Assembly: GCA_030530605.1 (NCBI GenBank) | Contig: JAUMUO010000006.1 | Span: forward strand, 1 to 32,108 | Direction of reading: 5' to 3' | DNA length: 32,108 nt | DNA from: Candidatus Saccharimonadota bacterium | GTDB lineage: Bacteria; Patescibacteriota; Saccharimonadia; Saccharimonadales; Saccharimonadaceae | Shown: positions 15,884 to 24,175 of the stretch, in pieces | Position numbering within the stretch: the stretch's first letter is position 1 | How the letters are laid out: the number at the start of each line of letters is the position of its first letter | The notes under the pieces: model-generated | Told to the model about the DNA's origin: nothing | What the model saw: the letters and a program-made list of their open reading frames with translations, nothing else | The model's database searches: none | Translations under genes and position numbers: made by a program

Positions 15884-17236
15884 CTAGATATGTACCCCGC
15901 GATTTTCATCACCTTTCTTATTCTCACCAAAGACGTAATCTTTGCCGGGAAGTACAGCGTTTAAGATGATGCCAACGATGGACGCGAGCGCGAGTGCGGT
16001 GATAGTGATATTGTTGCCGCCACCAATCGGGATGCTGACTCCGTTGCTACCAAGTCCAATCACCATGATAATCGCCGCCACAATCAGATTCCGAGATTGC
16101 TTAAAATCGACGTGGTTTTCTACGATATTCCTGACGCCGATGGCGGAAATCATACCATAGAGAATGAAGCTGATGCCACCGACAATAGCAGTGGGCATGG
16201 TGCCGAAAATCGCCGAGAGCTTCGGGATAAAGCTGAGTACGATGGCAAAAATGGCAGCCAGGCGGATTACAGCCGGGTCATAGACCTTGGAAAGTTCCAG
16301 AACGCCGGTGTTCTCGCCATAAGTCGTATTGGCCGGACCGCCAATCCCGCCTGCCAACATAGTAGCCAGACCATCGCCAATCAGAGTCCGAGAAAGTCCC
16401 GGGTCCTCAATGAAATTGCGGTCGGTGGTAGCGGAAATAGCGGAGATATCGCCGACGTGCTCCATCATCGAAGCAATCGCGATTGGCGCCATCACCAAAA
16501 TTGCATTGATATTAAACTTTGCCAACACAAATTTCGGCATGCCGACAAACCCAGAAGTCGCGAGCGCGGCAGTGTCGATGATTGTCGAGCCGTCCGCATT
16601 GGTGATGCCCGTCAGCTGCATTATAACCGCCAAGACATAGGATATCACTACACCCATCAAAATCGGAATGATTTTGAAAATGCCCTTGCCCCAGATATTA
16701 AAAATGATTACTGTAGCAAGTGCAACAATCGCGAGAGGCCAATTTACTGAAGCGTTAGCAATCGCAGACGGTGCGAGGCCGAGGCCGATACAAATAATAA
16801 TCGGGCCGGTGACCACGGGCGGTAAAAAGCGCATGACTTTTTTTACGCCGAGGGCTTTAATCAGCAGGGCTAACACCAAATACAGTGCGCCCGCTATTAC
16901 GACACCGCCACAAGCATAGGGTAATTTCTCGCCATAACTCATGCCTTCAAATTCCGGAAGTTCTGCTACTGTGGCAAAACCGCCGAGAAAAGCAAAAGAA
17001 GAACCGAGAAAGGCCGGTACTTTTAGCTTGGTACAAAAATGAAACAGAAGTGTTCCAAAACCAGCGCAGAACAAAGTTACCTGGACCGAAAGCCCCTCGC
17101 CGTGGAAGTAGCCGTTCACGAGAATCGGCACCAGAATAGTTGCGCCGAACATCGCGAACAAGTGCTGGAGCCCGAGTAAAAATACTTTCGAGCGACCAAG
17201 CCCTTTCGCCGTGTAGATAGGTTTGCGTTCTTCCAT
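15884..17236 (-). CDS. uraA: Uracil permease (NCS2 family, UraA-like)
   Basis: A proton-coupled uracil symporter. The 450-aa protein has about 14 hydrophobic segments and the family motifs LGLQHLFAMFGATILVPIL (helix 1), FLGSSFAFLGGF (helix 3 substrate strand), IASMMEHVGDISAISATT (helix 8, substrate-binding Glu) and GGPANTTYGENTGVLELSKVYDP (helix 10, second Glu). These match UraA/PyrP rather than the xanthine/urate branch. The ATG at 17236 gives MEERKPIYTAKGLGRSKVF with AAGGAGGG upstream; an in-frame start at 17272 would lack a binding site. It has its own promoter (17311-17339). Uracil uptake fits a cell that salvages pyrimidines. Confidence 0.92.
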   Translation of the reverse strand: MEERKPIYTAKGLGRSKVFLLGLQHLFAMFGATILVPILVNGYFHGEGLSVQVTLFCAGFGTLLFHFCTKLKVPAFLGSSFAFLGGFATVAELPEFEGMSYGEKLPYACGGVVIAGALYLVLALLIKALGVKKVMRFLPPVVTGPIIICIGLGLAPSAIANASVNWPLAIVALATVIIFNIWGKGIFKIIPILMGVVISYVLAVIMQLTGITNADGSTIIDTAALATSGFVGMPKFVLAKFNINAILVMAPIAIASMMEHVGDISAISATTDRNFIEDPGLSRTLIGDGLATMLAGGIGGPANTTYGENTGVLELSKVYDPAVIRLAAIFAIVLSFIPKLSAIFGTMPTAIVGGISFILYGMISAIGVRNIVENHVDFKQSRNLIVAAIIMVIGLGSNGVSIPIGGGNNITITALALASIVGIILNAVLPGKDYVFGENKKGDENRGVHI

Positions 17237-17310
17237 ATCTAATCCCTCCTTTTCAAAGAACACATAGGGCATTTCAGCCCACCAACAAGTTACAATACTC
17301 TATCCGGTAT

Positions 17311-17339
17311 ATTTTAACATATTGGAGAAAAGTTGGCAA
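17311..17339 (-). promoter_or_regulatory. Promoter and leader of the uracil permease gene
   Basis: TTGCCA (17339-17334), a 17-bp spacer and TAAAAT (17316-17311) with TGT before it. The leader of about 65 nt holds a short hairpin GGGC-TGAAAT-GCCC before the strong Shine-Dalgarno sequence. I see no purine-riboswitch or PyrR-site signature in it. Confidence 0.6.
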
Positions 17340-19676
17340 CTAGAGCGTAGAGTTTTCAAACTTTTTGCGGACCCAGCCCCATTTGTCGTCCACGAAACTA
17401 AAGAACTTGAGTAGGAACGGAGTAATGAGACCAATAATGGCCGGAATAAGGATGACGAGATAGGACGGGTTTTCGTGAAGCTCGAAGAGCCAGCGTAGCA
17501 CAGTGGCACAGAAGACCAGGCCGCCGAGACAACCAAACCAAACGATGCCGCGGTAGAGACTGAACGGGCGACAGACTGTATAAAGGTAAATCATACCTAC
17601 TATGCCAAAAGCCAGGGTACAAGCTGTAAAAATCTGATCATCTGGCACGTCAAAGATGTGGCAGGCAAGGAAGGAGAGCAGCACCACCGCCGCATTGGCA
17701 AGGCCGCCAGGAATGGCTTTCTTCAAAATGTTGGTAATGAAGCGACCTCTGATTAAATCGGTGTTCGGCATCTGGGAGAGGAAGAAGGATGGCACACCAA
17801 TCACCCACATTGTAACCATAGAAACCTGGGCTGGGAGTAATGGATAGCGGAAGCCGAGGAAAATAGCCAAGATGGCAGCGGTGAAGGAAAAGATATTTTT
17901 AACGATGAAGAGCGAGCCAGAGCGCTCAAGGTTGTTAACCACCCTTCTACCCTCTTTGACCACCCCCGGCATTTTGGAGAAATCCGATTCTAGAAGCACG
18001 AGTTGGGCAGCAGAAACAGCCGCATCCGAACCGGAAGCCATCGCGATAGAACAATCGGCGTCCTTTAGAGCCAAGACATCATTGACACCATCGCCAGTCA
18101 TAGCGACGGTGTGGCCCTGTTTTTGGAGAGCCTTGACGAGCTTCCGTTTCTGTTCAGGAAGGACCCGACCAAAGACGGTGTATTCTTCAACTGCTTGTTC
18201 ATAATCTTGGTCGGTTTTGAGATTACTAGCATCAATACATTTGCTAGCGCCTTCAATACCGGCCTGACGAGCGACCTCAGCAACAGTAAGTGGGTTATCA
18301 CCAGAAATAACTTTGATGTTTACGCCCTGCTCGGCAAAGTAGCGGAAAGTTTCTGGGGCGTTTTCGCGGACTGGGTTCATCAACGTGATGATAGCAAGAG
18401 GCTTAGCGGGTTTTTCTAGAGCCTTCCCGTCTAGTTCCCCTTTGTACTCGGCAAAGATTAGAACGCGAAAACCTTTTTTAGTGTACTTTTCTAAATCTTT
18501 ACGGTATTTGTCGTAGTCATCTCTTAAAATAAACTCGGGTGCGCCTAGCACAAAACTTTTATTACCGATTTTTGCGGCACTATATTTAAATTCGGAGGAG
18601 AAGCCAAAGATTTTATCGGCCTTTTTACCGCCCTTTTTGAAATACTTTTTGAGAGCCTCCATAGTAGTGGTGTCGGCAGAAAGTGAGTTAACTAGGCAAG
18701 AAATTTCCGGCTCGGCATTTTTATCGAGATAAATTACGTCGGTGACGGACATATCGGGGCTGGTCACGGTGCCGGTTTTATCAACACAAAGCACGTCCAC
18801 GCGAGCCAGAGTTTCAATACATTTCATCTCGTGAACGAGAACTTTGTTTCTTGCGAGACGCATAGCGGAAATAGCGAGCGCAACTGAAGCAAGCAAGAAA
18901 AGGCCCTCTGGTATCATACCAATGACTGCGGCAGCACCACCCTGGATGGAAGGCAGAAGCTCTTGATGACCTAGAAAGAATTGACGAGCAAACAGCAACA
19001 AGCCAATTGGGATAATCGCAACACCAGCAATTTTAACTAATTTATTTAGGCTCTTGATAATTTCGGATTGCTCACCAGTCTTGATAGCTTTAGCCTGGAG
19101 AGTGAGTTTTGAGGCGTAAGAATCGGCGCCCACTTTGGTGAGCCGAGCGGCACATTCACCAGAAACAATGAAAGAACCAGAAAGTAATTCCCCACCTTTT
19201 TTCTTTTGGACTTCGTCGGCTTCACCAGTGAGAAGCGATTCATTGACTGAAACGACACCGTCTATGACCTCGGCGTCAGCCGGAATTTCGTTGCCGGCAC
19301 GGAAAACTACGACATCGTCTAAAACTAGTTCGTGAACTGGCACTTTTTGCTCTTTGCCGTTTCTGATGGCGGTGGCGTCGCGAGCGGAAGTAATGGTAAG
19401 TTTTTCTAGAACTTTTTTAGAGCGCAACTCCTGGATGATGCCAATAAGAGTATTGGCGACAATGACTGGGATGAAAGTAAGGCTCCGGAAAGCGCCAACG
19501 GAAACCAAGATAATTGCGAGCACTAAAAAGACAGCATTAAAATAAGTGAAAGTGTTGTCGCGGACGATTTGGCCAGTAGTCTTAAATGGGGCCTTGACTG
19601 AAACATTAGACTGCCCGGCTTTGATACGCTCGGCGACTTCTTCGCTATTCAAACCCTGGAAATCAAAAGACGACAT
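17340..19676 (-). CDS. P-type cation ATPase, CaxP/Exp7-like (probable Ca2+ exporter)
   Basis: A 778-aa E1-E2 ATPase. Visible in order: two helices at about 43-83, the actuator motif LLTGEAD (148-154), helices 3-4 with PEGL (256-259) in place of the PEMLP/PEGLP of other P2/P3 pumps, the phosphorylation site DKTGT (D299), the nucleotide domain, the hinge TGDGVNDVLALKDADCSIAM, and six C-terminal hydrophobic segments. Length and the PEGL ion-site motif resemble pneumococcal Exp7/CaxP, a calcium efflux pump; the ion is inferred. It has no Shine-Dalgarno sequence and TGCTATAAT lies exactly 6 nt before the ATG. The stop lies just beside the uraA -35 box. Confidence 0.9.
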   Translation of the reverse strand: MSSFDFQGLNSEEVAERIKAGQSNVSVKAPFKTTGQIVRDNTFTYFNAVFLVLAIILVSVGAFRSLTFIPVIVANTLIGIIQELRSKKVLEKLTITSARDATAIRNGKEQKVPVHELVLDDVVVFRAGNEIPADAEVIDGVVSVNESLLTGEADEVQKKKGGELLSGSFIVSGECAARLTKVGADSYASKLTLQAKAIKTGEQSEIIKSLNKLVKIAGVAIIPIGLLLFARQFFLGHQELLPSIQGGAAAVIGMIPEGLFLLASVALAISAMRLARNKVLVHEMKCIETLARVDVLCVDKTGTVTSPDMSVTDVIYLDKNAEPEISCLVNSLSADTTTMEALKKYFKKGGKKADKIFGFSSEFKYSAAKIGNKSFVLGAPEFILRDDYDKYRKDLEKYTKKGFRVLIFAEYKGELDGKALEKPAKPLAIITLMNPVRENAPETFRYFAEQGVNIKVISGDNPLTVAEVARQAGIEGASKCIDASNLKTDQDYEQAVEEYTVFGRVLPEQKRKLVKALQKQGHTVAMTGDGVNDVLALKDADCSIAMASGSDAAVSAAQLVLLESDFSKMPGVVKEGRRVVNNLERSGSLFIVKNIFSFTAAILAIFLGFRYPLLPAQVSMVTMWVIGVPSFFLSQMPNTDLIRGRFITNILKKAIPGGLANAAVVLLSFLACHIFDVPDDQIFTACTLAFGIVGMIYLYTVCRPFSLYRGIVWFGCLGGLVFCATVLRWLFELHENPSYLVILIPAIIGLITPFLLKFFSFVDDKWGWVRKKFENSTL

Positions 19677-19682
19677 ATATAT

Positions 19683-19691
19683 ATTATAGCA
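19683..19691 (-). promoter_or_regulatory. Extended -10 promoter of the P-type ATPase gene, leaderless type
   Basis: TGCTATAAT, then ATATAT, then ATG at 19676. The 6-nt spacing is the same as at folC, the 143-aa gene and the 384-aa gene. Confidence 0.65.
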
Positions 19692-19708
19692 TATGCCGTC
19701 TGGTTTGA

Positions 19709-20863
19709 TTAGCGAGTAGTAGGAGTTGTTTCAGCTGGGGCAGGTTCTGTTGGCTGGGCTGTTGGCTCGGCAGGCTGAGTAGGCTGAAGCTCTGAGCTGC
19801 CCTCGGCAGGCTGAGTAGCAGTGCTATTCTCTGGGTTTTCTGGAGTGGTTTCTCCAGCTGGAGTTTCTTGGCCCTCGGTTGGGGTGATAACCACATTTTT
19901 GGTATCTTTGATACCATTGCCAGTGACATCATAATGATGGCCGTCGGCGATCTTGATGCCAGTGACATTAAGGATGCCGGTGCCACCATCAATGGTGAGG
20001 TCACCTTCCGAATAAATCGAATCGAAGGTGTTTGGATCTTTAACGGCAAGAGTATTTTCGGTGCCATCATCCATATAAATTACTAAGTGATTGTGCGAGA
20101 AGTTGGACAGGGCAGAAGCATCTGTAGCGGTGACAGAGATGTTGTGGAGATAAAGAGTAACTTCACCGTCTGCATTGACCTTGATAGGAAAATTGGTGGT
20201 ACCGGACAAGATATAGTGACCAGGCTTTTCAATTTTGATATCAGCAGTATAGGTGCTGAGGTCAATTTTCTCTGCAGTATCACGAGGATCAATATATTTG
20301 GTTTGATTATCTGTGTTCTGACTGTTACTACTATTGTTAGTGGTTGGCTGATTTAGGAGAGCGATGATTACGCCAGCAGCTACCACCACGACTGGGATAA
20401 GAATGATGAAAAGTAAGATAGCCTTGTTCAAACCTTGTTTTGGCATATTATCTGGCGCCATTGAAATAATGCTAGGGGCATCAGTTGGGTTACTCATACC
20501 ACTAGCCTCACGAGCATCGCGGGCGGCGGACATCTGTTCTTTGATACGATTGTATTCGTTAGTACGTTCTTTAGGAGCGTTGCCAAGTGGGCGCTTGGGG
20601 ATTTCTTTTCTAGGAATCTCAGCAGTGAAAGTTTCACGCGGAGTGGCTGGAGCGGACTTTGGAGGATGATTCAAAAATGGGTCTCCGCTAGAAATACTAC
20701 TTGGCCTGGCTGGCTCTGATGGCCGCGCTTCTGGCATACTTGGTGATACTTCTGGAGCTGGCTGAGCCTTTGGCGCTGTCGGCATCTCTGGTGCTGTTGG
20801 CGCTGCCGAACCAAAACTATCTTTAATAATGTCGTCTGCAATACTATCTAACTCTTTATCCAT
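19709..20863 (-). CDS. Membrane-anchored surface protein with Cthe_2159-like beta domain
   Basis: A 384-aa protein with a cytosolic Pro/Ala/Ser-rich N-terminus (1-145), one membrane helix (about 148-170, KAILLFIILIPVVVVAAGVIIALL) and an external part. Residues about 201-328 (IEKPGHYILSGTTNFPIKVN, VTLYLHNISVTATDASAL, YMDDGTENTLAV, IYSEGDLTIDGGTGILNVTG) resemble the Cthe_2159 (DUF4353-type) beta-helix family described as carbohydrate-binding; here only a short version is present. A P/T/E/Q-rich tail (329-384, with repeated QPTQPAEP-like units) ends the protein. TGATATAAT lies 6 nt before the ATG with no Shine-Dalgarno sequence. The carbohydrate-binding role is a family-based guess. Confidence 0.75.
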   Translation of the reverse strand: MDKELDSIADDIIKDSFGSAAPTAPEMPTAPKAQPAPEVSPSMPEARPSEPARPSSISSGDPFLNHPPKSAPATPRETFTAEIPRKEIPKRPLGNAPKERTNEYNRIKEQMSAARDAREASGMSNPTDAPSIISMAPDNMPKQGLNKAILLFIILIPVVVVAAGVIIALLNQPTTNNSSNSQNTDNQTKYIDPRDTAEKIDLSTYTADIKIEKPGHYILSGTTNFPIKVNADGEVTLYLHNISVTATDASALSNFSHNHLVIYMDDGTENTLAVKDPNTFDSIYSEGDLTIDGGTGILNVTGIKIADGHHYDVTGNGIKDTKNVVITPTEGQETPAGETTPENPENSTATQPAEGSSELQPTQPAEPTAQPTEPAPAETTPTTR

Positions 20864-20869
20864 ATGCCC

Positions 20870-20878
20870 ATTATATCA
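20870..20878 (-). promoter_or_regulatory. Extended -10 promoter of the 384-aa surface protein gene, leaderless type
   Basis: TGATATAAT, then GGGCAT, then ATG at 20863. Confidence 0.65.
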
Positions 20879-20900
20879 AGCTTATGGTAATTTGTAAACT

Positions 20901-22112
20901 TTACTTTTTCAGAGCTTTTTTCAAATAATAGGTGCCGGAGATGGGCATTTCAAAGCCGCCGATTAATTCTATAACGTAGCCGCCGAAGCCTTTTTTGAAT
21001 TCATACATACCATAGGTAGGGTCGTTTTTATCAAACTTGCCGGAGATGCCATAAAAATTGTAGCGCTTGTAGCCGTGTTTTTTAGCATATTCAATAATTT
21101 TCCATTGGATGAGATATTGCGCATCCAGGAAAAGATATTTTTCGGCGTTGCCGGCAATGAGATAGATGATTTCTCGGTCGCCAGAAAGAATAAACATCCC
21201 GCAGGAAAGTTGGACGACATCGCCATCTTCTTTTCTGATTTTTTCAGACTTTTCGAATTTCCTGTTGATACTTTCGATAGTGACTTTAGTCTCTTTGATG
21301 CGACCCTTATTTTCTTTAGGGTCTTTTTCTAAAGCTTGCAGGGCTTTCTCAATAATTTGTTTTTGAGATTTCAAAATTTTTTGATATTCTTTAATGTCTA
21401 GCTCAGCCATCCAATACTTGATATCTTTGCCAAATAAATCATAAAAATCTTCGTAATACTCTAGCGGTTTATTATCGTGCGTGAAGCCTTTTCTTTTGGC
21501 GGTGGCGGAGCACATATTGTAAAAATCTTTCAGCTCGTCTCGTTTTAGTTCGCGGATTTTGATGCCAGATTTTAGGGTTTTATTAATAATGTTACGAGTG
21601 TTACTTCTAAATGATTTTTTGAGCTCATCCAGAGGTTTGTCTAGGTCGAGGGCGAACAGCCATTTGATTTGGTCGGGATGCGGGTCGACTTTGATTTTGA
21701 GGTCTTTTAGGTTTCTAATTGCACTTTCGTGGTTAAAGCCGTTCTTGACGATTTTACCATCGATGTCGCGCTCCCTATATTCATAGTAAGGGTCGAAGCG
21801 GAAAATGTAGCCACCTTTTTTCCGGAGATATTTTTTGAGGTTTTTGAAGAAGGCTTTTAGGATTTCGGGGTCTTCGTAGTCAATCAGCGGGCCGCGCGGA
21901 GCATAGAAAACCTTTTTCTTCAGAGCGCCGGGGTGGCCAAGGAGCATGGTGGCGGCGACGATTTTCTTGTTTTTGATGAGGCCGACATAATGTTTCTCCC
22001 AGCCTTTTTTAACGCGAAAGTCTGCGATTTCTTTAGTCTGAAAAAAAGAAAACTGAGGGTGCTTCCCCGCAAAAGCTTCAAACTCAGTTTCCTCTAATTC
22101 TCTAAATTCCAT
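20901..22112 (-). CDS. FemAB/FemX-family peptidoglycan aminoacyltransferase
   Basis: Fem proteins use aminoacyl-tRNA to add residues to the peptide of lipid II, making the cross-bridge. The 403-aa protein has the double-GNAT layout: HPQFSFFQTKEIADFRVKKGW and APRGPLIDYEDPE in domain 1A; FRFDPYYEYRE; LDLDKPLDELKKSFRSNTRNIINKTLKSGI; a Lys/Glu-rich coiled-coil arm at about 243-297 typical of tRNA-binding Fem arms; and AQYLIQWKIIEYAKKHGYKRYNFYGISG with YGMYEFKKGFGG in domain 1B. Its ATG directly follows the TAA of the small membrane protein gene. Gram-positive-type cross-bridge synthesis is consistent with Saccharibacteria. Confidence 0.9.
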   Translation of the reverse strand: MEFRELEETEFEAFAGKHPQFSFFQTKEIADFRVKKGWEKHYVGLIKNKKIVAATMLLGHPGALKKKVFYAPRGPLIDYEDPEILKAFFKNLKKYLRKKGGYIFRFDPYYEYRERDIDGKIVKNGFNHESAIRNLKDLKIKVDPHPDQIKWLFALDLDKPLDELKKSFRSNTRNIINKTLKSGIKIRELKRDELKDFYNMCSATAKRKGFTHDNKPLEYYEDFYDLFGKDIKYWMAELDIKEYQKILKSQKQIIEKALQALEKDPKENKGRIKETKVTIESINRKFEKSEKIRKEDGDVVQLSCGMFILSGDREIIYLIAGNAEKYLFLDAQYLIQWKIIEYAKKHGYKRYNFYGISGKFDKNDPTYGMYEFKKGFGGYVIELIGGFEMPISGTYYLKKALKK

Positions 22113-22307
22113 TTAGCGCTTGGACCCTATGGCTAGCATTATAAAAATTGCGATCATAGCGGCAAGGGCGACAATAATAGCAATAACACCACCAAGCTTT
22201 CTGCCGTTAGCCTTATTCTTAGCAAGCTTTTCTTCTACCGCGGCACGATCTAATGCAAGTAGGCGCCGGAGTTCGGCTTCAGATGGTGGGGTCTTTTTCT
22301 TTTCCAT
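22113..22307 (-). CDS. Small single-helix membrane protein upstream of femX
   Basis: A 64-aa protein: MEKKKTPPSEAELRRLLALD, a charged amphipathic region, then one hydrophobic helix at about 42-61 (GVIAIIVALAAMIAIFIMLA) ending GSKR. It is directly joined to femX (TAA immediately followed by ATG), so co-expression is likely. A longer in-frame start at 22385 would read through element B and is unlikely. No good Shine-Dalgarno sequence is at the right distance; a GGAGGAAAGG stretch lies about 20 nt upstream, after a hairpin AACTTCC-TGT-GGAAGTT (22337-22353). Family not recognised. Confidence 0.65.
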   Translation of the reverse strand: MEKKKTPPSEAELRRLLALDRAAVEEKLAKNKANGRKLGGVIAIIVALAAMIAIFIMLAIGSKR

Positions 22308-22356
22308 AATATAATTTCCAGGTTTACCTTTCCTCCAACTTCCACAGGAAGTTTCT

Positions 22357-22424
22357 GGTAAGTTTCCTCGCGCGCTATTGCGCACGAGTTTGCCTTTCCA
22401 TTTCGAGCCACTGGCTCGAAATGG
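22357..22424 (-). repeat. tRNA-3'-associated two-hairpin element, copy B
   Basis: Read on the minus strand from the CCA of tRNA-Pro(TGG): hairpin 1 arms CCATTTCGAGCCA / TGGCTCGAAATGG with one central G, then AAAGGCAAA, then hairpin 2 arms CTCGTGCGC / GCGCGCGAG around AATA, then GAAACTTACC. Hairpin 1 is identical to copy A except for the central base; hairpin 2 differs from copy A in ways that keep pairing on the tRNA-sense strand through T-G wobbles. Confidence 0.85.
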
Positions 22425-22497
22425 TCGGGGCGACCTGACTCGAACAGGCGACCTCTGCGTCCCAAACGCAGCGCGCTACCAACTGTGCCACGCCCCG
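22422..22497 (-). tRNA. tRNA-Pro (anticodon TGG)
   Basis: Acceptor CGGGGCG/CGCCCCG with C1-G72; D-arm GCACAGTTGGTAGCGC; anticodon stem CTGCG/CGCAG with loop TTTGGGA giving TGG; T-arm GCCTG-TTCGAGT-CAGGT; A73 and encoded CCA (22424-22422). TGATATAAT lies 8 nt before the 5' end. The CCA is the first triplet of element copy B. Confidence 0.95.
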
Positions 22498-22505
22498 ATG
22501 TTTAC

Positions 22506-22514
22506 ATTATATCA
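22506..22514 (-). promoter_or_regulatory. Extended -10 promoter of tRNA-Pro(TGG)
   Basis: TGATATAAT ends 8 nt before the tRNA, about 22 bp after the RNase Y stop codon. Confidence 0.6.
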
Positions 22515-22536
22515 TAAACACCGGGGTTTTTCTAGA

Positions 22537-24054
22537 CTATTTTGCGTACTCAACGGCGCGGGTTTCGCGGATAACATTGACCTTGATGGTGCCAGGATAG
22601 GACATCGTGGCCTCAATCTTGTTGGCGATGTCGCGAGCAAGTTTAAGCGCGGTGAGGTCGTCAATCTGCTTTGGCTCGACAATCACGCGGACTTCACGGC
22701 CGGCAGAAATAGCATAGGCCTTGTCAATGCCCGGGAAGGAAGTCGCGATATTTTCAAGATCGCGCATACGCTCGGCAAAGTTCTCGGCAGAAATGTTTCT
22801 AGCACCCGGACGAGCGGCAGAAATGGCGTCACAAATCTTGACGATGATAGCCTCCGGAGTGGTAGCCTCAATGTCGTCGTGGTGAGCGGCGATAGCGTGG
22901 ACAACTTCATCCGGCATACCGTATTTTTTGGCGAGCTCGGCACCGATGTCGGCGTGCTTACCTTCAATTTTATGAGTGACGGCCTTACCCATATCGTGCA
23001 TAAGAGTAGCGGTCTTTGCAATTCTTTTATCAGCGCCAATTTCCTCGGCGATCATACCGGCCATATGTGCCATCTCAATAGAGTGGAGAAGGACGTTTTG
23101 GCCATAGGAAGTTCTGAATTTAAGCTCGCCGAGAAGATGAACTAATTCGCGTGGGATGCCAACCAAACCGACTTCGCGAACGGCGTCTTCACCGGCACGA
23201 ACCACTTCCTTTTCAATTTCCTTTTCAGCTTTGGCAACGGCATCTTCAATGCTGGCCGGGTTGATGCGGCCGTCTTTCATCAAACGCTCAAGAGCGTAAC
23301 GAGCGACCTGACGACGAATCGGGTCAAAGCTAGAAAGAACCACCATGCCAGGAGTGTCATCTACCATAATATCTACGCCGGTGGCGCGCTGGAGAGCCTG
23401 GATGTTGCGGCCTTCCTTACCGATAATGCGACCCTTGATGTCGTCATCAGGGAGCTTAAGTGCGGTAACGGTGCGGTCCGCAGTAACTTCTGAAGACATA
23501 CGCTCCATCGCAGTAAGGAGAAGCGCCTGAGCAGTTTCATCGATGTCGTGCTTGATTTCCTTTTGCTCTTTAGCAACGAGGTTGGTTAAATCTTGCTTGA
23601 TGTCGTTTTCGGTCATCTTCATAAGTTTTTCTTTAGCATCTTCTTTAGAAAGACCGGCGATTTTCTCAAGCTTCTCGTGTTGCTTAGTGCGGATATCTTT
23701 AATCTCGTTTTTGAGACTTTCAATTTCCTTTTCTTCTTTGTTCAATTTTTCTTGCTTCTTTTCAAGCTGGTCTAATTTAGAGTCCAAAGTCGTTTCGCGC
23801 TCGGCGAGGCGAGACTCGGTAGCCTTCCACTCGCGGCGGCGATCGTTTTCTTCTTTGGCCATTTTATCCTGAGCCTCGGAAGCCTGTTTCTTGGCCTCAA
23901 GAACAATGTCCTCGGCCTCGTGCTTGGCTTTTCTAACCAAATCGTCAGCCTTGTTTTTACCGCCTTTTTCGTTCTTTTTGTTGTACGCAAAAATTGAACC
24001 AGCGCCAACGCCAAGACCTGCTATAGCGGCTATAATGATTCCCACTATTTCCAT
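22537..24054 (-). CDS. rny: Ribonuclease Y
   Basis: A membrane-bound endoribonuclease that starts mRNA decay in many Gram-positive bacteria. The 505-aa protein has an N-terminal membrane helix (about 3-23), a long coiled coil (about 30-185, rich in Lys/Glu), a KH RNA-binding domain with GRIIGKEGRN (208-217) and an HD hydrolase domain with HSIEMAHMAG (324-333), the metal pair LMHDMGKA (H353, D354) and AIAAHHDDIE. Length and layout are normal for the family. The leader of roughly 80 nt carries a perfect 8-bp hairpin just upstream of the Shine-Dalgarno sequence. Confidence 0.97.
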   Translation of the reverse strand: MEIVGIIIAAIAGLGVGAGSIFAYNKKNEKGGKNKADDLVRKAKHEAEDIVLEAKKQASEAQDKMAKEENDRRREWKATESRLAERETTLDSKLDQLEKKQEKLNKEEKEIESLKNEIKDIRTKQHEKLEKIAGLSKEDAKEKLMKMTENDIKQDLTNLVAKEQKEIKHDIDETAQALLLTAMERMSSEVTADRTVTALKLPDDDIKGRIIGKEGRNIQALQRATGVDIMVDDTPGMVVLSSFDPIRRQVARYALERLMKDGRINPASIEDAVAKAEKEIEKEVVRAGEDAVREVGLVGIPRELVHLLGELKFRTSYGQNVLLHSIEMAHMAGMIAEEIGADKRIAKTATLMHDMGKAVTHKIEGKHADIGAELAKKYGMPDEVVHAIAAHHDDIEATTPEAIIVKICDAISAARPGARNISAENFAERMRDLENIATSFPGIDKAYAISAGREVRVIVEPKQIDDLTALKLARDIANKIEATMSYPGTIKVNVIRETRAVEYAK

Positions 24055-24068
24055 AAAGTGCCTTTCTT

Positions 24069-24091
24069 GTTGCTACTTTCCTTGTAGCAAC
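24069..24091 (-). promoter_or_regulatory. Leader hairpin upstream of rny
   Basis: On the minus strand GTTGCTAC-AAGGAAA-GTAGCAAC is a perfect 8-bp stem with a purine loop that itself looks like a Shine-Dalgarno sequence. It ends 14 nt before the ATG, next to the likely binding site AAAGG. A structured leader could allow feedback by RNase Y on its own mRNA. Confidence 0.6.
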
Positions 24092-24144
24092 GGGTTACAT
24101 AATAATTATCAAATCTTAAACTCTTTAAATCAAGATCTATAATT

Positions 24145-24153
24145 ATTATATCA
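24145..24153 (-). promoter_or_regulatory. Extended -10 promoter of rny
   Basis: TGATATAAT on the minus strand. It predicts a 5' leader of about 80 nt, long for this window, that includes the hairpin at 24069-24091. Confidence 0.6.
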
Positions 24154-24175
24154 CGAGTGGGTGATTTTTGCTAGA

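Noticed and set aside
17237-17310. Possible riboswitch or PyrR site in the uracil permease leader
   Set aside because: Only a short GGGC/GCCC hairpin is present; no purine-riboswitch core or PyrR-binding consensus could be recognised.
22378-23145. 255-codon plus-strand frame opposite tRNA-Pro(TGG) and rny
   Set aside because: It runs through the tRNA and the hairpin element and is antisense to a clear RNase Y; no independent support.
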